Source: an uncultured Roseovarius sp.
GTDB lineage: Bacteria > Pseudomonadota > Alphaproteobacteria > Rhodobacterales > Rhodobacteraceae
Direction: 5' to 3'
Length of the DNA stretch: 34,980 nucleotides
Assembly (NCBI GenBank): GCA_934501475.1
Contig: CAKSUL010000018.1
Location: 1-34,980, forward strand
In this document: positions 17,808 through 27,525 of the stretch, piece by piece
Layout of the letters: each line of letters begins with the position of its first letter
Numbering within the stretch: the stretch's first letter is position 1
The notes under the pieces: model-generated
Database searches by the model: none
Seen by the model: the letters and a program-made list of their open reading frames with translations, nothing else
Told to the model about the DNA's origin: nothing
Made by a program: the position numbers and the translations under genes

Positions 17808-19525
17808 TCGTGGCACTGGCCGAGGGGATCTCTGTGCGTGATGCAACCCCACCCAGGAACGGCGATGTCGTTCTGGGGGATGATTTCGTAACGCCCGACA
17901 CAACGGTCGAGGACGAAGTGCGGGCGCGCCGGGCGCGGCGCGGCTTTTTCTCGCTGCGCGGATCGCCTTTGACCCGCAAGATCATCACCTTCAACCTGAT
18001 CGCGCTGAATATCCTGGTGGCGGGGATTCTCTATCTGAATTCCTCGCGCGATGGGCTGGCATTTCAACGCGCCAACGGCCTGGTCGGTGAGGCCGAGCTG
18101 GTCGCCAACGTCTTCGAGGCGCAGTTGCCCGCAGGCGCGCCGGTCAACCTGGTGACGGGCGATGGCATAGATGTTGCCGCCACATTGGACCGGCTGACCA
18201 TCCGCAAGGGGGCCGAGGTTTTCGTTTTCGACACGGACGCCACATTGGTCGGGCAGGTCGTAGGGCGCCGCGACGGCCCCGATACCGGCCACACCCGTCA
18301 GCCCACGATCATCACGGATGCGCTGAATGCCTTCTGGGGCTGGATTTCGCGGCCTTTCCTGTCGGCAAGTGACGCCGCCAACGGCGTCAGCGTCGAGGAT
18401 GCGGCGCGCGCGCTGGTCGCGCCGGCCCTGCGCGACGGCACCCAACTCAGCAGTGAAGAGGTCAACGCCGGCACGGTGTTTTCGGTCGCGACGCCGATCC
18501 TGCAGGATGGGCAGGCGGTGGGCGTCGTGGCGATGGCCAGTGCGTCGGGTGAGATCAACAATCTGGTCCATTCCGAGCGTGAGCGCGTGTTGCAGATGTT
18601 CATCATCGCCACGCTGGTTTCGATCGGGCTCAGCCTGATCCTGGCCTCGACCATCGCGCATCCGCTGGCCGACCTGGCCGCCGCCGCCGAAATCGGCGGG
18701 GCGCGCAACCGCGGATCCCAAGGCACCGGCGGGCGCATCCGCATCCCCGATCTCAGCGCGCGCCCCGATGAGATCGGCCGCCTCAGCAAGGCGCTGCGCG
18801 GCATGGTGTCGGCGCTGTATAACCGCATCGACAGCAACGAACAGTTCGCCGCCGACGTCGCCCATGAGATCAAGAACCCGCTGGCCAGCCTGCGCAGTGC
18901 CGTGGGCACCATGCGCGTCGCCAAACGCGAGGATCAGCGCGAGAAACTGCTGGCGATCATCGAACATGACGTGCGCCGTCTGGATCGTCTGGTCAGCGAT
19001 ATTTCCAATGCCTCAAGGCTGGACAGCGAATTGGTCAAGGAAGAACAAGAGCCGTTCGACCTGCTGACGATGCTGCGCAATCTGGGTCAGTATCTGGGCG
19101 AAGAGGCCAAGGGGCGCGGCATTGATTTCATTACCGACTTCCCGGACAAGCCGATCGTGATCAACGGGCTTGAGGCGCGGCTGGCGCAGGTCTTTGTCAA
19201 CCTGATCTCGAACGCGTCCAGTTTCTGCGAAGAGGGCGACGCGATCCGGATCTGGGCGCGCCGGCGCGAAAACCGCGTTCTCGTCGTGGTCGAGGACACC
19301 GGCCCCGGCATTCCCGATCAGGCGCTCAGCAAGATATTCCAGCGGTTCTATTCACAGCGCGATGCGTCGGACTTCGGCAACAATTCGGGCCTTGGCCTGG
19401 CCATCTCCAAACAGATCGTCGAGGCGCATAACGGTGTGATCTGGGCCGAGAACATCCGCCCGACCGATGCCGACATCACCTCTGATCCACTGGGCGCGCG
19501 CTTTGTCGTGGGCCTGCCGGTCTAG
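17804..19525 (+). CDS. chvG: ChvG, membrane sensor histidine kinase
   Basis: 573 aa. A cytoplasmic N-terminal tail of about 60 residues is followed by TM1 (about 64-82), a periplasmic domain to about 260, TM2 (about 265-285), HAMP, then HisKA with [20 protein letters not shown] (H354), HATPase N-box [10 protein letters not shown]1 DTGPGIP and G2 NSGLGLAI. Start TTG at 17804 overlaps the chvI stop; GTG at 17810 is the alternative (two residues shorter). Cotranscribed with chvI and, by spacing, with the phosphotransfer genes downstream, as in many relatives. Confidence 0.93.
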   Translation: MIVALAEGISVRDATPPRNGDVVLGDDFVTPDTTVEDEVRARRARRGFFSLRGSPLTRKIITFNLIALNILVAGILYLNSSRDGLAFQRANGLVGEAELVANVFEAQLPAGAPVNLVTGDGIDVAATLDRLTIRKGAEVFVFDTDATLVGQVVGRRDGPDTGHTRQPTIITDALNAFWGWISRPFLSASDAANGVSVEDAARALVAPALRDGTQLSSEEVNAGTVFSVATPILQDGQAVGVVAMASASGEINNLVHSERERVLQMFIIATLVSIGLSLILASTIAHPLADLAAAAEIGGARNRGSQGTGGRIRIPDLSARPDEIGRLSKALRGMVSALYNRIDSNEQFAADVAHEIKNPLASLRSAVGTMRVAKREDQREKLLAIIEHDVRRLDRLVSDISNASRLDSELVKEEQEPFDLLTMLRNLGQYLGEEAKGRGIDFITDFPDKPIVINGLEARLAQVFVNLISNASSFCEEGDAIRIWARRRENRVLVVVEDTGPGIPDQALSKIFQRFYSQRDASDFGNNSGLGLAISKQIVEAHNGVIWAENIRPTDADITSDPLGARFVVGLPV

Positions 19526-19534
19526 ACGCGCGCC

Positions 19535-19972
19535 ATGGCCGGACCGGGCGACGCGCCTACCGTGACCCTGCATGCAACCACCATCGCGCTGGACGGGCGC
19601 GCGGCGCTGATCCGGGGGGCATCGGGGCGGGGCAAATCCGCGCTGGCGCTTCAGTTGATCGCGCTCGGCGCGGTGCTGGTGGCGGATGACCGCACCCTGG
19701 TCACGCGCGAGGGCACGCGCCTGATCGCCCGCGCGCCAAACGCCATCGCCGGCCGGATCGAGGCGCGCGGCGTCGGCATTCTGGCGGCCCCCACCGTGCC
19801 CGAGGCCGATATCGAGCTGTTGATCGACCTGGACCGGGATGAACCGGCACGCCTGCCCGATACGAAAACAGGCAAAATCCTTGGCCTTTCACGCCCCGAA
19901 CTGGGTAATATCGGCGCAGGCCATTTCCCCGCCGCCATCTTGCTATATCTCAGACATGGGCGCATCGCGTGA
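19535..19972 (+). CDS. hprK: HPr kinase/phosphorylase, short alphaproteobacterial form
   Basis: 145 aa, only the catalytic domain; the N-terminal domain of Firmicutes HprK is absent, as usual in alphaproteobacteria. Walker A GASGRGKSAL is at about 28-37; the region ADDRTLV matches the catalytic aspartates, and EARGVGIL matches the HprK signature. It should phosphorylate and dephosphorylate a serine of the HPr encoded four genes on. Start ATG 19535 lies 9 nt after chvG; GTG at 19562 (VTLHATTIAL) is a shorter option since no ribosome site stands out at either. Confidence 0.9.
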   Translation: MAGPGDAPTVTLHATTIALDGRAALIRGASGRGKSALALQLIALGAVLVADDRTLVTREGTRLIARAPNAIAGRIEARGVGILAAPTVPEADIELLIDLDRDEPARLPDTKTGKILGLSRPELGNIGAGHFPAAILLYLRHGRIA

Positions 19973-20041
19973 TGTGCGCGGGGCGTCGCCTGAAACACTG
20001 GGCGCGGGCACATGGCCCGGTCCCAACCAAGGAGTGACCCG

Positions 20042-20956
20042 ATGTCTGATGCGCCTGTTGCGCCGCCTCTCGTTCTGGTTACCGGGCCGTCAGGTGCCGG
20101 GCGCACCACGGCCATCCACGCGCTGGAGGATATGGGCTATGAGGCGATCGACAACCTGCCCCTGTCGCTGATGCCGCGCCTGTTGAGCGGGCCGGCACCG
20201 GCGCGGCCGATGGCGTTGGGGGTGGACACGCGCAACCGCGATTTTTCGACCAACGCCCTGATCGAGGCGATCGATCACGCAAGCGCCCAAATCGACATGC
20301 CCATGCAGGTGCTCTATCTGGATTGCGACGCCGACGTGTTGTTGCGCCGCTTTTCGGAAACGCGCCGCCGCCACCCGATGGCCCCGGCCGAGGGGCCGCG
20401 CGTCGGGATCGCGCGCGAATTGGATCTGCTGGGACCGGTGCGCGCACGCGCCGACATCCTGATCGACACATCCGAGATGAGCCCGCATGACCTGCGCGCC
20501 GAACTGGCGCACTGGTTCGCGCCGCAATCGGGGCGCGATCTGGCGGTCACCGTGCATTCCTTTTCCTACAAACGCGGCCTGCCGCGCGGCGTGGACATGG
20601 TGCTGGATTGCCGGTTCCTGCGAAACCCCTATTGGGAGCCCGCGCTGCGGATGCGGGACGGGCGCGACCCCGAGGTGGCCGCCTATATCGCCGACGATCC
20701 CCACGCCGCCCCGTTCCAGCAAAAGTTGCGCGATCTGGTGGCGTTGCTGTTGCCGGCCTATGTCGCCGAGGGCAAGGCCTATCTGTCCATCGCCATGGGA
20801 TGCACCGGCGGGCAGCACCGGTCTGTCGCAATGGCAGAATCTTTGGCTGCGGCCCTTGCGGAGGGAGGCTGGCAGGTGTCAATTAGGCACCGGGAACTTG
20901 AGCGGCGGACAACCGGGGCACCCGCCGCCCCCACAGCGACTGACGCGCATGAGTGA
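20042..20956 (+). CDS. rapZ: RapZ-type RNase adapter / nucleotide-binding protein
   Basis: 304 aa. P-loop GPSGAGRTT near residues 12-20 has Arg where the usual Walker lysine sits, then [18 protein letters not shown], the RapZ/YvcJ signature; the C-terminal domain contains [20 protein letters not shown] and the conserved [15 protein letters not shown] [10 protein letters not shown]. In E. coli RapZ senses glucosamine-6-phosphate and steers RNase E to the GlmZ RNA; in alphaproteobacteria its role is less clear. Start ATG 20042 has AAGGAG 8 nt upstream; the frame is open 30 nt further. Between hprK and EIIA(Man), the conserved order. Confidence 0.92.
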   Translation: MSDAPVAPPLVLVTGPSGAGRTTAIHALEDMGYEAIDNLPLSLMPRLLSGPAPARPMALGVDTRNRDFSTNALIEAIDHASAQIDMPMQVLYLDCDADVLLRRFSETRRRHPMAPAEGPRVGIARELDLLGPVRARADILIDTSEMSPHDLRAELAHWFAPQSGRDLAVTVHSFSYKRGLPRGVDMVLDCRFLRNPYWEPALRMRDGRDPEVAAYIADDPHAAPFQQKLRDLVALLLPAYVAEGKAYLSIAMGCTGGQHRSVAMAESLAAALAEGGWQVSIRHRELERRTTGAPAAPTATDAHE

Positions 20957-20990
20957 ACCGGCGCGCAGCGTGAATGAGAGGATTGACGCC

Positions 20991-21395
20991 TTGATCGGTA
21001 TTGTCATCGTTGCGCATGGCGGTTTGGCCCATGAATATCTGGCGGCTGTGACCCATGTGGTCGGTCAGCAATCGGGCATCCGCGCCATCACCATCGAGGG
21101 CGACCATGACCGCGCCGCCAAGGAGGCCGAGATCTGCGCCGCCGCCGATGCCGTGGACATGGGCGATGGGGTGGTGATCGTGACCGACATGTTCGGCGGC
21201 TCTCCGTCCAACCTGTCGCTCAAGGCGTGTCGCCCTGAAAACCGCCGGATGATTTATGGGGCCAACCTGCCGCTGCTGATCAAACTGGCCAAATCCCGCC
21301 ACAAACCCGTGTCCGAGGCAGTCCGGCGTGCGCTGGACACCGGGCGTAAATATATCGACAGCCAGAACCTTTCCATGGACAAGCACCCGCAATGA
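20991..21395 (+). CDS. PTS EIIA component, mannose family (regulatory)
   Basis: 134 aa. It starts directly with the first beta strand: IGIVIVAHGGLAHEYL, with active His9, and continues with DMFGGSPSNLSLK, both typical of EIIA(Man). It accepts phosphate from HPr. Two starts compete: ATG 20949, overlapping rapZ by 8 bp, and TTG 20991. GAGAGGA at 20976-20982 lies 8 nt before the TTG, and homologues begin at this point, so I use TTG; the ATG form would add 14 residues. No EIIB or EIIC follows, so it is a regulatory rather than a transport EIIA. The stop overlaps ptsH by 4 nt. Confidence 0.88.
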   Translation: MIGIVIVAHGGLAHEYLAAVTHVVGQQSGIRAITIEGDHDRAAKEAEICAAADAVDMGDGVVIVTDMFGGSPSNLSLKACRPENRRMIYGANLPLLIKLAKSRHKPVSEAVRRALDTGRKYIDSQNLSMDKHPQ

Positions 21396-21670
21396 CCAAC
21401 AAAGCAACGCGCAGACTGAAGATCGTCAACGAAAAGGGGCTGCATGCCCGCGCCTCGGCCAAGCTGGTCGAAGTTGTCGAGGGTTTTGACGCCACGGCAG
21501 AGGTCTCACTCGGCGGGCAATCGGCTTCGGGCGACAGTATCATGGGGCTTTTGATGTTGGCAGCGTCGAAAGGAACCACTATTGACGTTCAAACCCGCGG
21601 CCCCGACGCCGAGGCACTGGCCGCGGCGGTGGAAATGCTGGTTGCGGACCGGTTTGGCGAAGATATGTAA
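21392..21670 (+). CDS. ptsH: HPr phosphocarrier protein
   Basis: 92 aa. KGLHARASAKLVE carries the enzyme I-dependent phosphorylation site H18; GDSIMGLLMLAASKG carries the HprK target S49. This is a complete HPr with both sites. Together with HprK, EIIA(Man) and the ChvG/I system it forms the alphaproteobacterial regulatory phosphotransfer set; enzyme I must be encoded elsewhere. ATGA overlap with the EIIA gene shows translational coupling. Confidence 0.94.
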   Translation: MTNKATRRLKIVNEKGLHARASAKLVEVVEGFDATAEVSLGGQSASGDSIMGLLMLAASKGTTIDVQTRGPDAEALAAAVEMLVADRFGEDM

Positions 21671-21697
21671 GCGCAGGCCGCGACGCGTGGCGGTGGA

Positions 21698-22630
21698 ATG
21701 GGATCAATCCAGTTGGCGGACGAAGACGAGGACAACAGCGCAAAAACCTCTGACGCCGCACCGGGCGCCACCGATGGTGGAGAGACGGTAAATTTCACCA
21801 AATACGACCGGCGCAGCCTGACCTATGCCAACTCATTCGACAAACCGCTGGTGGCCTTCATCATCCGCGCCATCGAGATGTTCACCGGCAAGCTGACGAT
21901 CCTGCGCATGATCCGCGCCTTCGAGAAACGCGGCGCGCCGACCGGGCAGGCCTTCTGGCGCGCGTCTCTGGACACGATGGGCATCGACCTGCTGACCCCG
22001 CCCGAAGAGTTGGACAATATCCCGCTTGAGGGGCCGGTCGTGGCGGTGGCCAATCATCCGCACGGGCTGGTTGACGGGATGATCCTGGCCGATCTGATCG
22101 GGCAGCGCCGCAGCGATTACAAGATCCTGACCCGCGCCCTGCTGACCGGAATTGATGAGGTGGCGGCGTCCTACATGATCTCGGTGCCGTTTCCCCATGA
22201 ACCCGACGCACAGCGCAAATCGGTCGAAATGCGCGCGCAGGCGATGTCACATCTCAAAAGCGGCGGCCTGATCAGCGTCTTTCCATCCGGTGTGGTGGCC
22301 TCCAGCGACACGTTGTTCGGCCCCCCCGTCGAGCGGGAATGGAACGTCTTTACCGCGCAGATGATCCGCCGTTCGGGTGCCAAGGTGGTGCCGATCTATT
22401 TCCCCGGCGGCAATTCGCGCTGGTATCAGATCGCCAACCGGATCTCGGCAACGCTGCGACAGGGGTTGTTGCTGCATGAGGTCGTGCACAGTTGCAACCG
22501 CCCGCAAAAACCCGTTGTTGGCAAACCCATCAGCGAAGAGCGGATGCAGATGCTGGAAAAGGACCCGCGCGGCTTCATGACCTGGCTTCGCGAACACACC
22601 CTGTCACTGGGCAATGGCGATACAGAGTAG
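21698..22630 (+). CDS. PlsC-like lysophospholipid acyltransferase family protein
   Basis: 310 aa. The acyltransferase block I motif appears as VANHPHGLVDGM (about 110-121), the NHPxGxxDG form used by hemolysin-like/OlsA-like acyltransferases; block III follows as SVFPSGVVASS (about 189-199) and block IV as VVPIYFPGGNS (about 229-239). It probably acylates a lysolipid at the membrane. The first 35 residues are acidic and look disordered. It starts 27 bp after ptsH, so it may belong to the same transcript. Substrate unknown. Confidence 0.82.
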   Translation: MGSIQLADEDEDNSAKTSDAAPGATDGGETVNFTKYDRRSLTYANSFDKPLVAFIIRAIEMFTGKLTILRMIRAFEKRGAPTGQAFWRASLDTMGIDLLTPPEELDNIPLEGPVVAVANHPHGLVDGMILADLIGQRRSDYKILTRALLTGIDEVAASYMISVPFPHEPDAQRKSVEMRAQAMSHLKSGGLISVFPSGVVASSDTLFGPPVEREWNVFTAQMIRRSGAKVVPIYFPGGNSRWYQIANRISATLRQGLLLHEVVHSCNRPQKPVVGKPISEERMQMLEKDPRGFMTWLREHTLSLGNGDTE

Positions 22631-22649
22631 CCACGCCGCGGCGGATGCA

Positions 22650-22666
22650 GCCGGTGATTGACCGGC
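22650..22666. terminator. Short hairpin after the acyltransferase gene
   Basis: GCCGGT at 22650-22655, loop GATTG, ACCGGC at 22661-22666, 20 nt after the stop codon. No T-run follows, so termination is uncertain. Confidence 0.35.
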
Positions 22667-22733
22667 GCGCCCTGCCCGTCTATCCACGACACGACCCGTT
22701 GAAACGCAATTCCCCAAACCAAAAGGTGCGCTT

Positions 22734-24080
22734 ATGTCTGGCCATGGCTCTCCCATTCCGATGACCTCTGCCAAATGCGGCCCGCTGCGCGGGCAGGCGC
22801 AGATCCCCGGCGACAAGTCGATTTCGCACCGCGCGCTGATCCTGGGCGCGATGGCGGTCGGCGAGACGCGCATCACCGGCCTGCTCGAGGGCGAGGACGT
22901 GCTGGACACGGCGCGCGCGATGCGGGCCTTCGGTGCCGAGGTGATCCAGCATGGCGAGGGCGCGTGGTCGGTGCATGGCGTCGGTGTCGGCGGCTTCGCC
23001 GAGCCGGGTCATGTGATCGACTGCGGCAATTCCGGCACCGGGGTGCGCCTGTTGATGGGGGCGATGGCCACCACGCCGATCAGCGTGACCTTTACCGGCG
23101 ATGCATCGCTGAACGGGCGACCGATGGCGCGGATCACCGATCCGATCGCCTTGTTTGGTGCGCGCGCCTTCGGGCGCAGCGGCGGGCGCCTGCCGATGAC
23201 CATCGTTGGCGCGCCCGATCCGGTGCCGGTGCGCTACACGGTGCCGATGCCGTCTGCGCAGGTCAAATCGGCGGTGCTGCTGGCGGGGCTGAACGCGCCG
23301 GGCCAGACCGTCGTGACCGAGGCCGAGCCGACCCGCGACCATACCGAGCGGATGCTGGAGGGGTTCGGCGCCGAGATTTCCGTTGAAGATACGGATGCGG
23401 GCCGCGTGATCACCCTGACCGGCCAGCCCGAGTTGCGCCCCCAGGTGATCGCGGTGCCGCGCGATCCCTCCAGCGCCGCCTTTCCGGTCTGCGCCGCGCT
23501 GATCACCGAAGGGTCGGATGTGCTGGTGCCGGGCATCGGTCTGAACCCGACGCGCGCCGGCCTTTTCACCACGCTGCGCGAGATGGGCGCGGATCTCACC
23601 TATGAGAATGAGCGCATCGAAGGCGGAGAGCCGGTGGCCGATCTGCGCGCGCGCTTTTCGCCCGATCTGCGCGGCATCGAGGTCGACCCCGCCCGCGCCG
23701 CCAGCATGATCGACGAATATCCGGTCCTGTCGGTGGTCGCGGCCTTCGCGCAGGGCGACACGGTGATGCGCGGCGTCAAGGAATTGCGCGTCAAGGAATC
23801 CGATCGCATCGACGCCATGGCGACCGGCCTGCGCGCCAACGGGGTCGCCGTCGATGAGGGCGAGGACTGGTGGATCGTCACCGGGCGCGGCCATGGCAAT
23901 GTGCCCGGCGGCGCCACCTGCGCCAGCCACCTGGATCACCGGATCGCGATGTCCTTCCTTATCCTCGGCATGGGCACGAACGCGCCCGTTTCGGTCGATG
24001 ACGGCGGCCCCATCGCCACGTCCTTTCCGATATTCGAGCCGCTGATGGCCCGGCTGGGCGCCAACATAACCCGCGCCTGA
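22734..24080 (+). CDS. aroA: 3-phosphoshikimate 1-carboxyvinyltransferase (EPSP synthase)
   Basis: 448-aa shikimate-pathway enzyme joining shikimate-3-phosphate and [17 protein letters not shown] (about 23-36) and [17 protein letters not shown] are the N-terminal PEP/S3P motifs; [18 protein letters not shown] and [10 protein letters not shown] follow in the right order. Overall it resembles the alphaproteobacterial type represented by Agrobacterium CP4, but the motif CGNSGTG has Gly101 where CP4 has Ala100. ATG 22734 has AAAGG 8 nt upstream. The usual alphaproteobacterial neighbours cmk and rpsA are not next to it. Its stop codon lies in an inverted repeat shared with the convergent transporter operon. 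Confidence 0.96.
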   Translation: MSGHGSPIPMTSAKCGPLRGQAQIPGDKSISHRALILGAMAVGETRITGLLEGEDVLDTARAMRAFGAEVIQHGEGAWSVHGVGVGGFAEPGHVIDCGNSGTGVRLLMGAMATTPISVTFTGDASLNGRPMARITDPIALFGARAFGRSGGRLPMTIVGAPDPVPVRYTVPMPSAQVKSAVLLAGLNAPGQTVVTEAEPTRDHTERMLEGFGAEISVEDTDAGRVITLTGQPELRPQVIAVPRDPSSAAFPVCAALITEGSDVLVPGIGLNPTRAGLFTTLREMGADLTYENERIEGGEPVADLRARFSPDLRGIEVDPARAASMIDEYPVLSVVAAFAQGDTVMRGVKELRVKESDRIDAMATGLRANGVAVDEGEDWWIVTGRGHGNVPGGATCASHLDHRIAMSFLILGMGTNAPVSVDDGGPIATSFPIFEPLMARLGANITRA

Positions 24081-24108
24081 CCCGGCCCGGCGCGGCCTGT
24101 CAGGCGCG
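24072..24108. terminator. Inverted repeat containing both convergent stop codons
   Basis: CGCGCCTGA (24072-24080) is the exact inverse of TCAGGCGCG (24100-24108). Each arm holds the TGA of one of the two converging genes, aroA and the permease. Likely a bidirectional hairpin; no T-run. Confidence 0.5.
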
Positions 24109-24981
24109 GCGTTCCAGCCGCCGGAAGATCATCGACAGCCCGAAACACAACAGGAAATAGAGCGCCGCGGTCGTGATCCATGCCTCGAATATCAGCCGGG
24201 TCGAGGCGACCAGTTCAACCGTCTTGTAAGTCAGGTCCTGCACCGAGATCAGCGAGATGATCGAGCTGTCCTTGATCAGGCTGATGAACTGGTTGGCCAT
24301 CGGCGGCGTCACCTTGCGCATCGCCTGCGGCAGGATGATATAGCGCATTTCCTGCGTTGGCCCCATGCCGATGGCGCGCGCCGCCTCGCTCTGACCCTGC
24401 GGCACCGACTGGATGCCGGCGCGCACGATCTCACCGACAAAGGCGCTCTCGAACAGGGCCAGGACGATCACGCCCGAGATCAGCGAAGGAAACCGGCGCA
24501 TGTCGCCAAAGAAGAATTCCCACGTGGCGGCAGTATCACCGCGTGCGATGCCGCGCGCCCAGGCGTTCAGATCAAGCGCGTCGATCAATTGCTGGGACAG
24601 GAAAAAGAAGAAGATGAAAATGATGACGACGGGCGGGATATTGCGCAAAAGTTCCATATAGGTGCGCGCCAGCAGGCGCACCGTCAGGTTCTGCGCGCAG
24701 CGCGCGATGCCCAGCAACACCCCCAGCACCAGCGCCAGCACGCTGGCATAGATGCTGATGCGAATGGTGGTGAACAACCCCTGAAGCAGCAGATTGGCAA
24801 ACCATTCGCCCCGGTCCTCGCGCCAGCGCAGGATATAGTCGGGGATCAGGTGCCAGCGCCATTCATAGCTGAGCGTGCCCTCGATCGTCAGCGCGACATA
24901 GCCGATCCCGGCCGCCAGAACGGCGAGGATCATCAGGTCGGGCCAGCGCAGCTTGCGCAGGATCGCGGGCACGCGGATCAT
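24100..24981 (-). CDS. Polar amino acid ABC transporter permease (HisM/GlnP class)
   Basis: 293-aa inner-membrane protein. TM1 is at about 14-33; a periplasmic loop with TLSYEWRWHLIPDYI follows; then the BPD_transp_1 core from about 65 with LLQGLFTTIRIS, the family-typical YMELLRNIPPVVIIF and the coupling region EAARAIGMGPTQEMRYIILP. Last gene of the four-gene operon read right to left; starts 2 nt after the binding-protein stop codon. It pairs with the permease at 25850-26641. Confidence 0.9.
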   Translation of the reverse strand: MIRVPAILRKLRWPDLMILAVLAAGIGYVALTIEGTLSYEWRWHLIPDYILRWREDRGEWFANLLLQGLFTTIRISIYASVLALVLGVLLGIARCAQNLTVRLLARTYMELLRNIPPVVIIFIFFFFLSQQLIDALDLNAWARGIARGDTAATWEFFFGDMRRFPSLISGVIVLALFESAFVGEIVRAGIQSVPQGQSEAARAIGMGPTQEMRYIILPQAMRKVTPPMANQFISLIKDSSIISLISVQDLTYKTVELVASTRLIFEAWITTAALYFLLCFGLSMIFRRLERRA

Positions 24982-24983
24982 GT

Positions 24984-25826
24984 CTATTCAGCGACCAGCG
25001 ATTGCCAGTCATCGCCCTTGAACCAATAGTCGTTGCGCTCTTTCAGCCAACCCGAGGCCATGCGCCCGGCGATCCAGTTGTTGAAGAAATTGAGCGCATC
25101 CACATCGCCCTTGCGCAGCGCAAAGCCTTCGCCGGTGGCCAGGAAGGTCTGATCGAAAGGCACATGCAGCTTGTCAGGATAGCGGCGCGCCTCGATCGAG
25201 GGCGCGGGTTCGGCGAACATGGTGGCGTGGGCGTTGCCGTTCAGCACCTCCTGCACGGCGGCGGCCTCTTCGTCAAACAGCAGCAACTCGGCCTCGGGGA
25301 ACAGCGTTGCGATCACGGTGGCGGGGGTGGCGCCGCGGCGCGCCGAGAAGGTCACATCGGGGCTGTTGTAATCCTCCAGCGTGAAACCGTCGGTCATCGC
25401 CTTGTTCGCCAGAATGGTCTGGCCGGAAAATGCGTAGGGGTCGCTGAAATTGACGGTCAGGTTGCGCTCGGGGGTGATCGACATGCCGGAAATGATGACG
25501 TCGAAATTACCCGATACCAGTTGCGGGATGATGCCATCCCAGGCGGTGGGGATGAATTCCACGTCAACGCCCATATCCTCGGCCAGGGCGCGGCCCACAT
25601 CCAGCTCAAAGCCGATCAGCTCGCCATTCTTGTCGCGCATGGACCACGGGGTAAAGACCGACAGGCCGATGCGGATGACCCCGTCCTGCTTGATCGTCTC
25701 GATCACGGATTCCTGCGACAGGGATTGCGTTGCCGATTGCGCCAATGCGGGCTGCGCGGCGATGGTGCTGGTGGTCGCGGCAAAGGCAAGGCTCAGCAAC
25801 ATGGCCTTTCTACGGGTGGTCGACAT
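24984..25826 (-). CDS. Periplasmic amino acid-binding protein (SBP family 3)
   Basis: 280 aa with a Sec signal peptide (about 1-29, cleavage after ALAQ). Mature part: IKQDGVIRIGLSVFTPWSMR, GELIGFELDVGRALAEDMGV and FIPTAWDGIIPQLVSGNFDV are the classical family-3 motifs; MSITPERNLTVNFSDPY follows. It delivers a polar amino acid or a similar compound to the flanking permeases. AGGAGA lies about 7 nt before the ATG. The exact ligand is not readable. Confidence 0.9.
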   Translation of the reverse strand: MSTTRRKAMLLSLAFAATTSTIAAQPALAQSATQSLSQESVIETIKQDGVIRIGLSVFTPWSMRDKNGELIGFELDVGRALAEDMGVDVEFIPTAWDGIIPQLVSGNFDVIISGMSITPERNLTVNFSDPYAFSGQTILANKAMTDGFTLEDYNSPDVTFSARRGATPATVIATLFPEAELLLFDEEAAAVQEVLNGNAHATMFAEPAPSIEARRYPDKLHVPFDQTFLATGEGFALRKGDVDALNFFNNWIAGRMASGWLKERNDYWFKGDDWQSLVAE

Positions 25827-25849
25827 GGGGAAATCTCCTGAGGTTCGTG

Positions 25850-26641
25850 TCAGTTGGGGTTAAACCGCCGCTCCAGCGTTGAGACGCCGAAGGACAGGAC
25901 GAGGGTCAGTGCCAGGTATACGGCCGCCACCGTAAACCAGATCTCAAAGCTCATATAGCTGTCCGAAATGATGTTGCGCCCCATCGTGGTCAGTTCCGCC
26001 ACCGCGATGACGCTGACAATGGCCGAGGATTTGATCAGATGCACCGCCTCGCCGGTCAGCGGCGGCAGCATGAAACGCACCGATTGCGGAAGGATGATAT
26101 AGCGCAGCGCCTGCGCGCGCGTCATGCCGATGGCATCCGCCGCCTCCCACTGGCCGCGCGCGACCGAGTTGATGCCGGCGCGGAATATCTCGGAGATCAG
26201 CGCCGAGTGAAACACCGCCAGCGTCAGGATGGCCGCGCTCCAGCGGGTCAGCCCGAAGATCGGTCCAAGGACGTAGTAAAAGAGATAGAGCAGCACCAGC
26301 AGCGGGATGTTGCGGATCAGTTCCAGGTAGATGATGGCGACACCGCGCCCCACGATCAGCCCGGACAGGCGCAGCGCGGCAACAAGGCCCCCCAACAAAG
26401 TGGCCAGCCCGAAGGCCGCCGCCGACAGTTTGACCGTCACCCATAGCCCGATCAGGATCTCGCCGGGCTGAAACCCGTCCTCGGTCAGGGTATAGATGTA
26501 TTTCGGCACGCGATACCACTGCCAGTTATAGCCCATCCGCTGCGCGCCCGCATAGGAGGCAAAGACGATCCCGGCCATGATCGCGCCATACAGCGCGACG
26601 GCCACAACGGGCGCGTTCAATGTCCGGCGCAGGCGTCTCAA
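25850..26641 (-). CDS. Polar amino acid ABC transporter permease
   Basis: 263-aa inner-membrane permease. TM1 at about 10-30, a periplasmic stretch with [13 protein letters not shown], then the core starting with [40 protein letters not shown] and coupling region [20 protein letters not shown]. The same architecture as the permease at 24100-24981, with which it should form a heterodimer. Its start overlaps the ATPase stop by 4 nt. Confidence 0.9.
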   Translation of the reverse strand: MRRLRRTLNAPVVAVALYGAIMAGIVFASYAGAQRMGYNWQWYRVPKYIYTLTEDGFQPGEILIGLWVTVKLSAAAFGLATLLGGLVAALRLSGLIVGRGVAIIYLELIRNIPLLVLLYLFYYVLGPIFGLTRWSAAILTLAVFHSALISEIFRAGINSVARGQWEAADAIGMTRAQALRYIILPQSVRFMLPPLTGEAVHLIKSSAIVSVIAVAELTTMGRNIISDSYMSFEIWFTVAAVYLALTLVLSFGVSTLERRFNPN

Positions 26642-27381
26642 TGTCCGAGGATCTGGTTGAGAAACAGTTTCGCGCGGTCTGTTTGCGGGTTGCTGAAAAA
26701 CGTGTCGGGCGGGGATATCTCGACGATTCGCCCCGCCTCCATGAACACCAAGCGATCCGCCACCTTGCGCGCGAAACCCATCTCATGCGTGACGACGACC
26801 ATTGTCATGCCGCTGTCTGCCAGATCGACCATGACATCCAGCACCTCACCGATCATTTCCGGGTCCAGCGCCGATGTCGGCTCGTCAAACAGCATCACGC
26901 GCGGTTCCATGCACAGCGCGCGGGCGATGGCGACGCGCTGTTGCTGCCCCCCTGACAACTGGTCGGGGCGTTTGTCTGCCTGTTCGGGAATGCGCACGCG
27001 TTCCAGATATTTGCGCGCCAGCGTCTCGGCCTTGTCGCGAGGCATCCCGCGCACCTTGCGCGGGCCGATGGTCAGATTCTCCAGCACGCTCAGATGCGGA
27101 AACAGGTTGAACTGCTGAAACACCATGCCGACATCCTGACGTAGCGCGCGGATATCGGGCGCATCCGCGCGCATCTCGCGCCCGTCAACTGTCAGGCTGC
27201 CGCTGTCATGCGTCTCAAGCCCGTTGAAACACCGGATCAGCGTCGATTTGCCCGATCCCGAGGGGCCGCACACGACGACACGTTCGCCCAGATGGACGGT
27301 CAGACTGACATCGCTGAGCGCCTGAAAGCCATTGAAATGCTTGTCGATATGTTGCGCCACAATGACCGGCTGCTGCATCAT
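26638..27381 (-). CDS. Polar amino acid ABC transporter ATP-binding protein (GlnQ/HisP class)
   Basis: 247 aa: Walker [14 protein letters not shown] (about 38-50), [18 protein letters not shown]-loop (typical of amino acid importers), signature [15 protein letters not shown], Walker [15 protein letters not shown], switch [10 protein letters not shown]. The frame is open to 27444; I use the first of two adjacent ATGs at 27381, with AGGGAC about 10 nt upstream. First gene of the operon (ATPase, permease, binding protein, permease), an order less usual than binding protein first. Confidence 0.91.
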   Translation of the reverse strand: MMQQPVIVAQHIDKHFNGFQALSDVSLTVHLGERVVVCGPSGSGKSTLIRCFNGLETHDSGSLTVDGREMRADAPDIRALRQDVGMVFQQFNLFPHLSVLENLTIGPRKVRGMPRDKAETLARKYLERVRIPEQADKRPDQLSGGQQQRVAIARALCMEPRVMLFDEPTSALDPEMIGEVLDVMVDLADSGMTMVVVTHEMGFARKVADRLVFMEAGRIVEISPPDTFFSNPQTDRAKLFLNQILGH

Positions 27382-27487
27382 CAAAATCACGTCCCTGTCT
27401 CGGTCTGACACAGATAGGGTATTCTGGCTCAAGGCAACCGCCAAGGCGCAAATATATCTCCCATAGCATTAGAGATTTCGCGCGCAT

Positions 27488-27518
27488 CGGGCTCAGGACA
27501 TGTCTTGACCCGAGCCCG
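27488..27518. terminator. Inverted repeat after the response regulator
   Basis: CGGGCTC at 27488-27494 and GAGCCCG at 27512-27518 form a 7-bp stem beyond the stop of the minus-strand response regulator. No T-run; possible but weak terminator. Confidence 0.4.
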
Positions 27519-27525
27519 GAGCGTC

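Noticed and set aside
20042..20110. RapZ P-loop arginine (GAGRTT) as a loss-of-function sign
   Set aside because: Arg at this position is, to my knowledge, common in RapZ/YvcJ relatives, and the rest of the protein is intact.
22680..23939. Open frame of 419 codons antisense to aroA
   Set aside because: Composition typical of a GC-rich antisense shadow; aroA on the other strand is complete and unmistakable.
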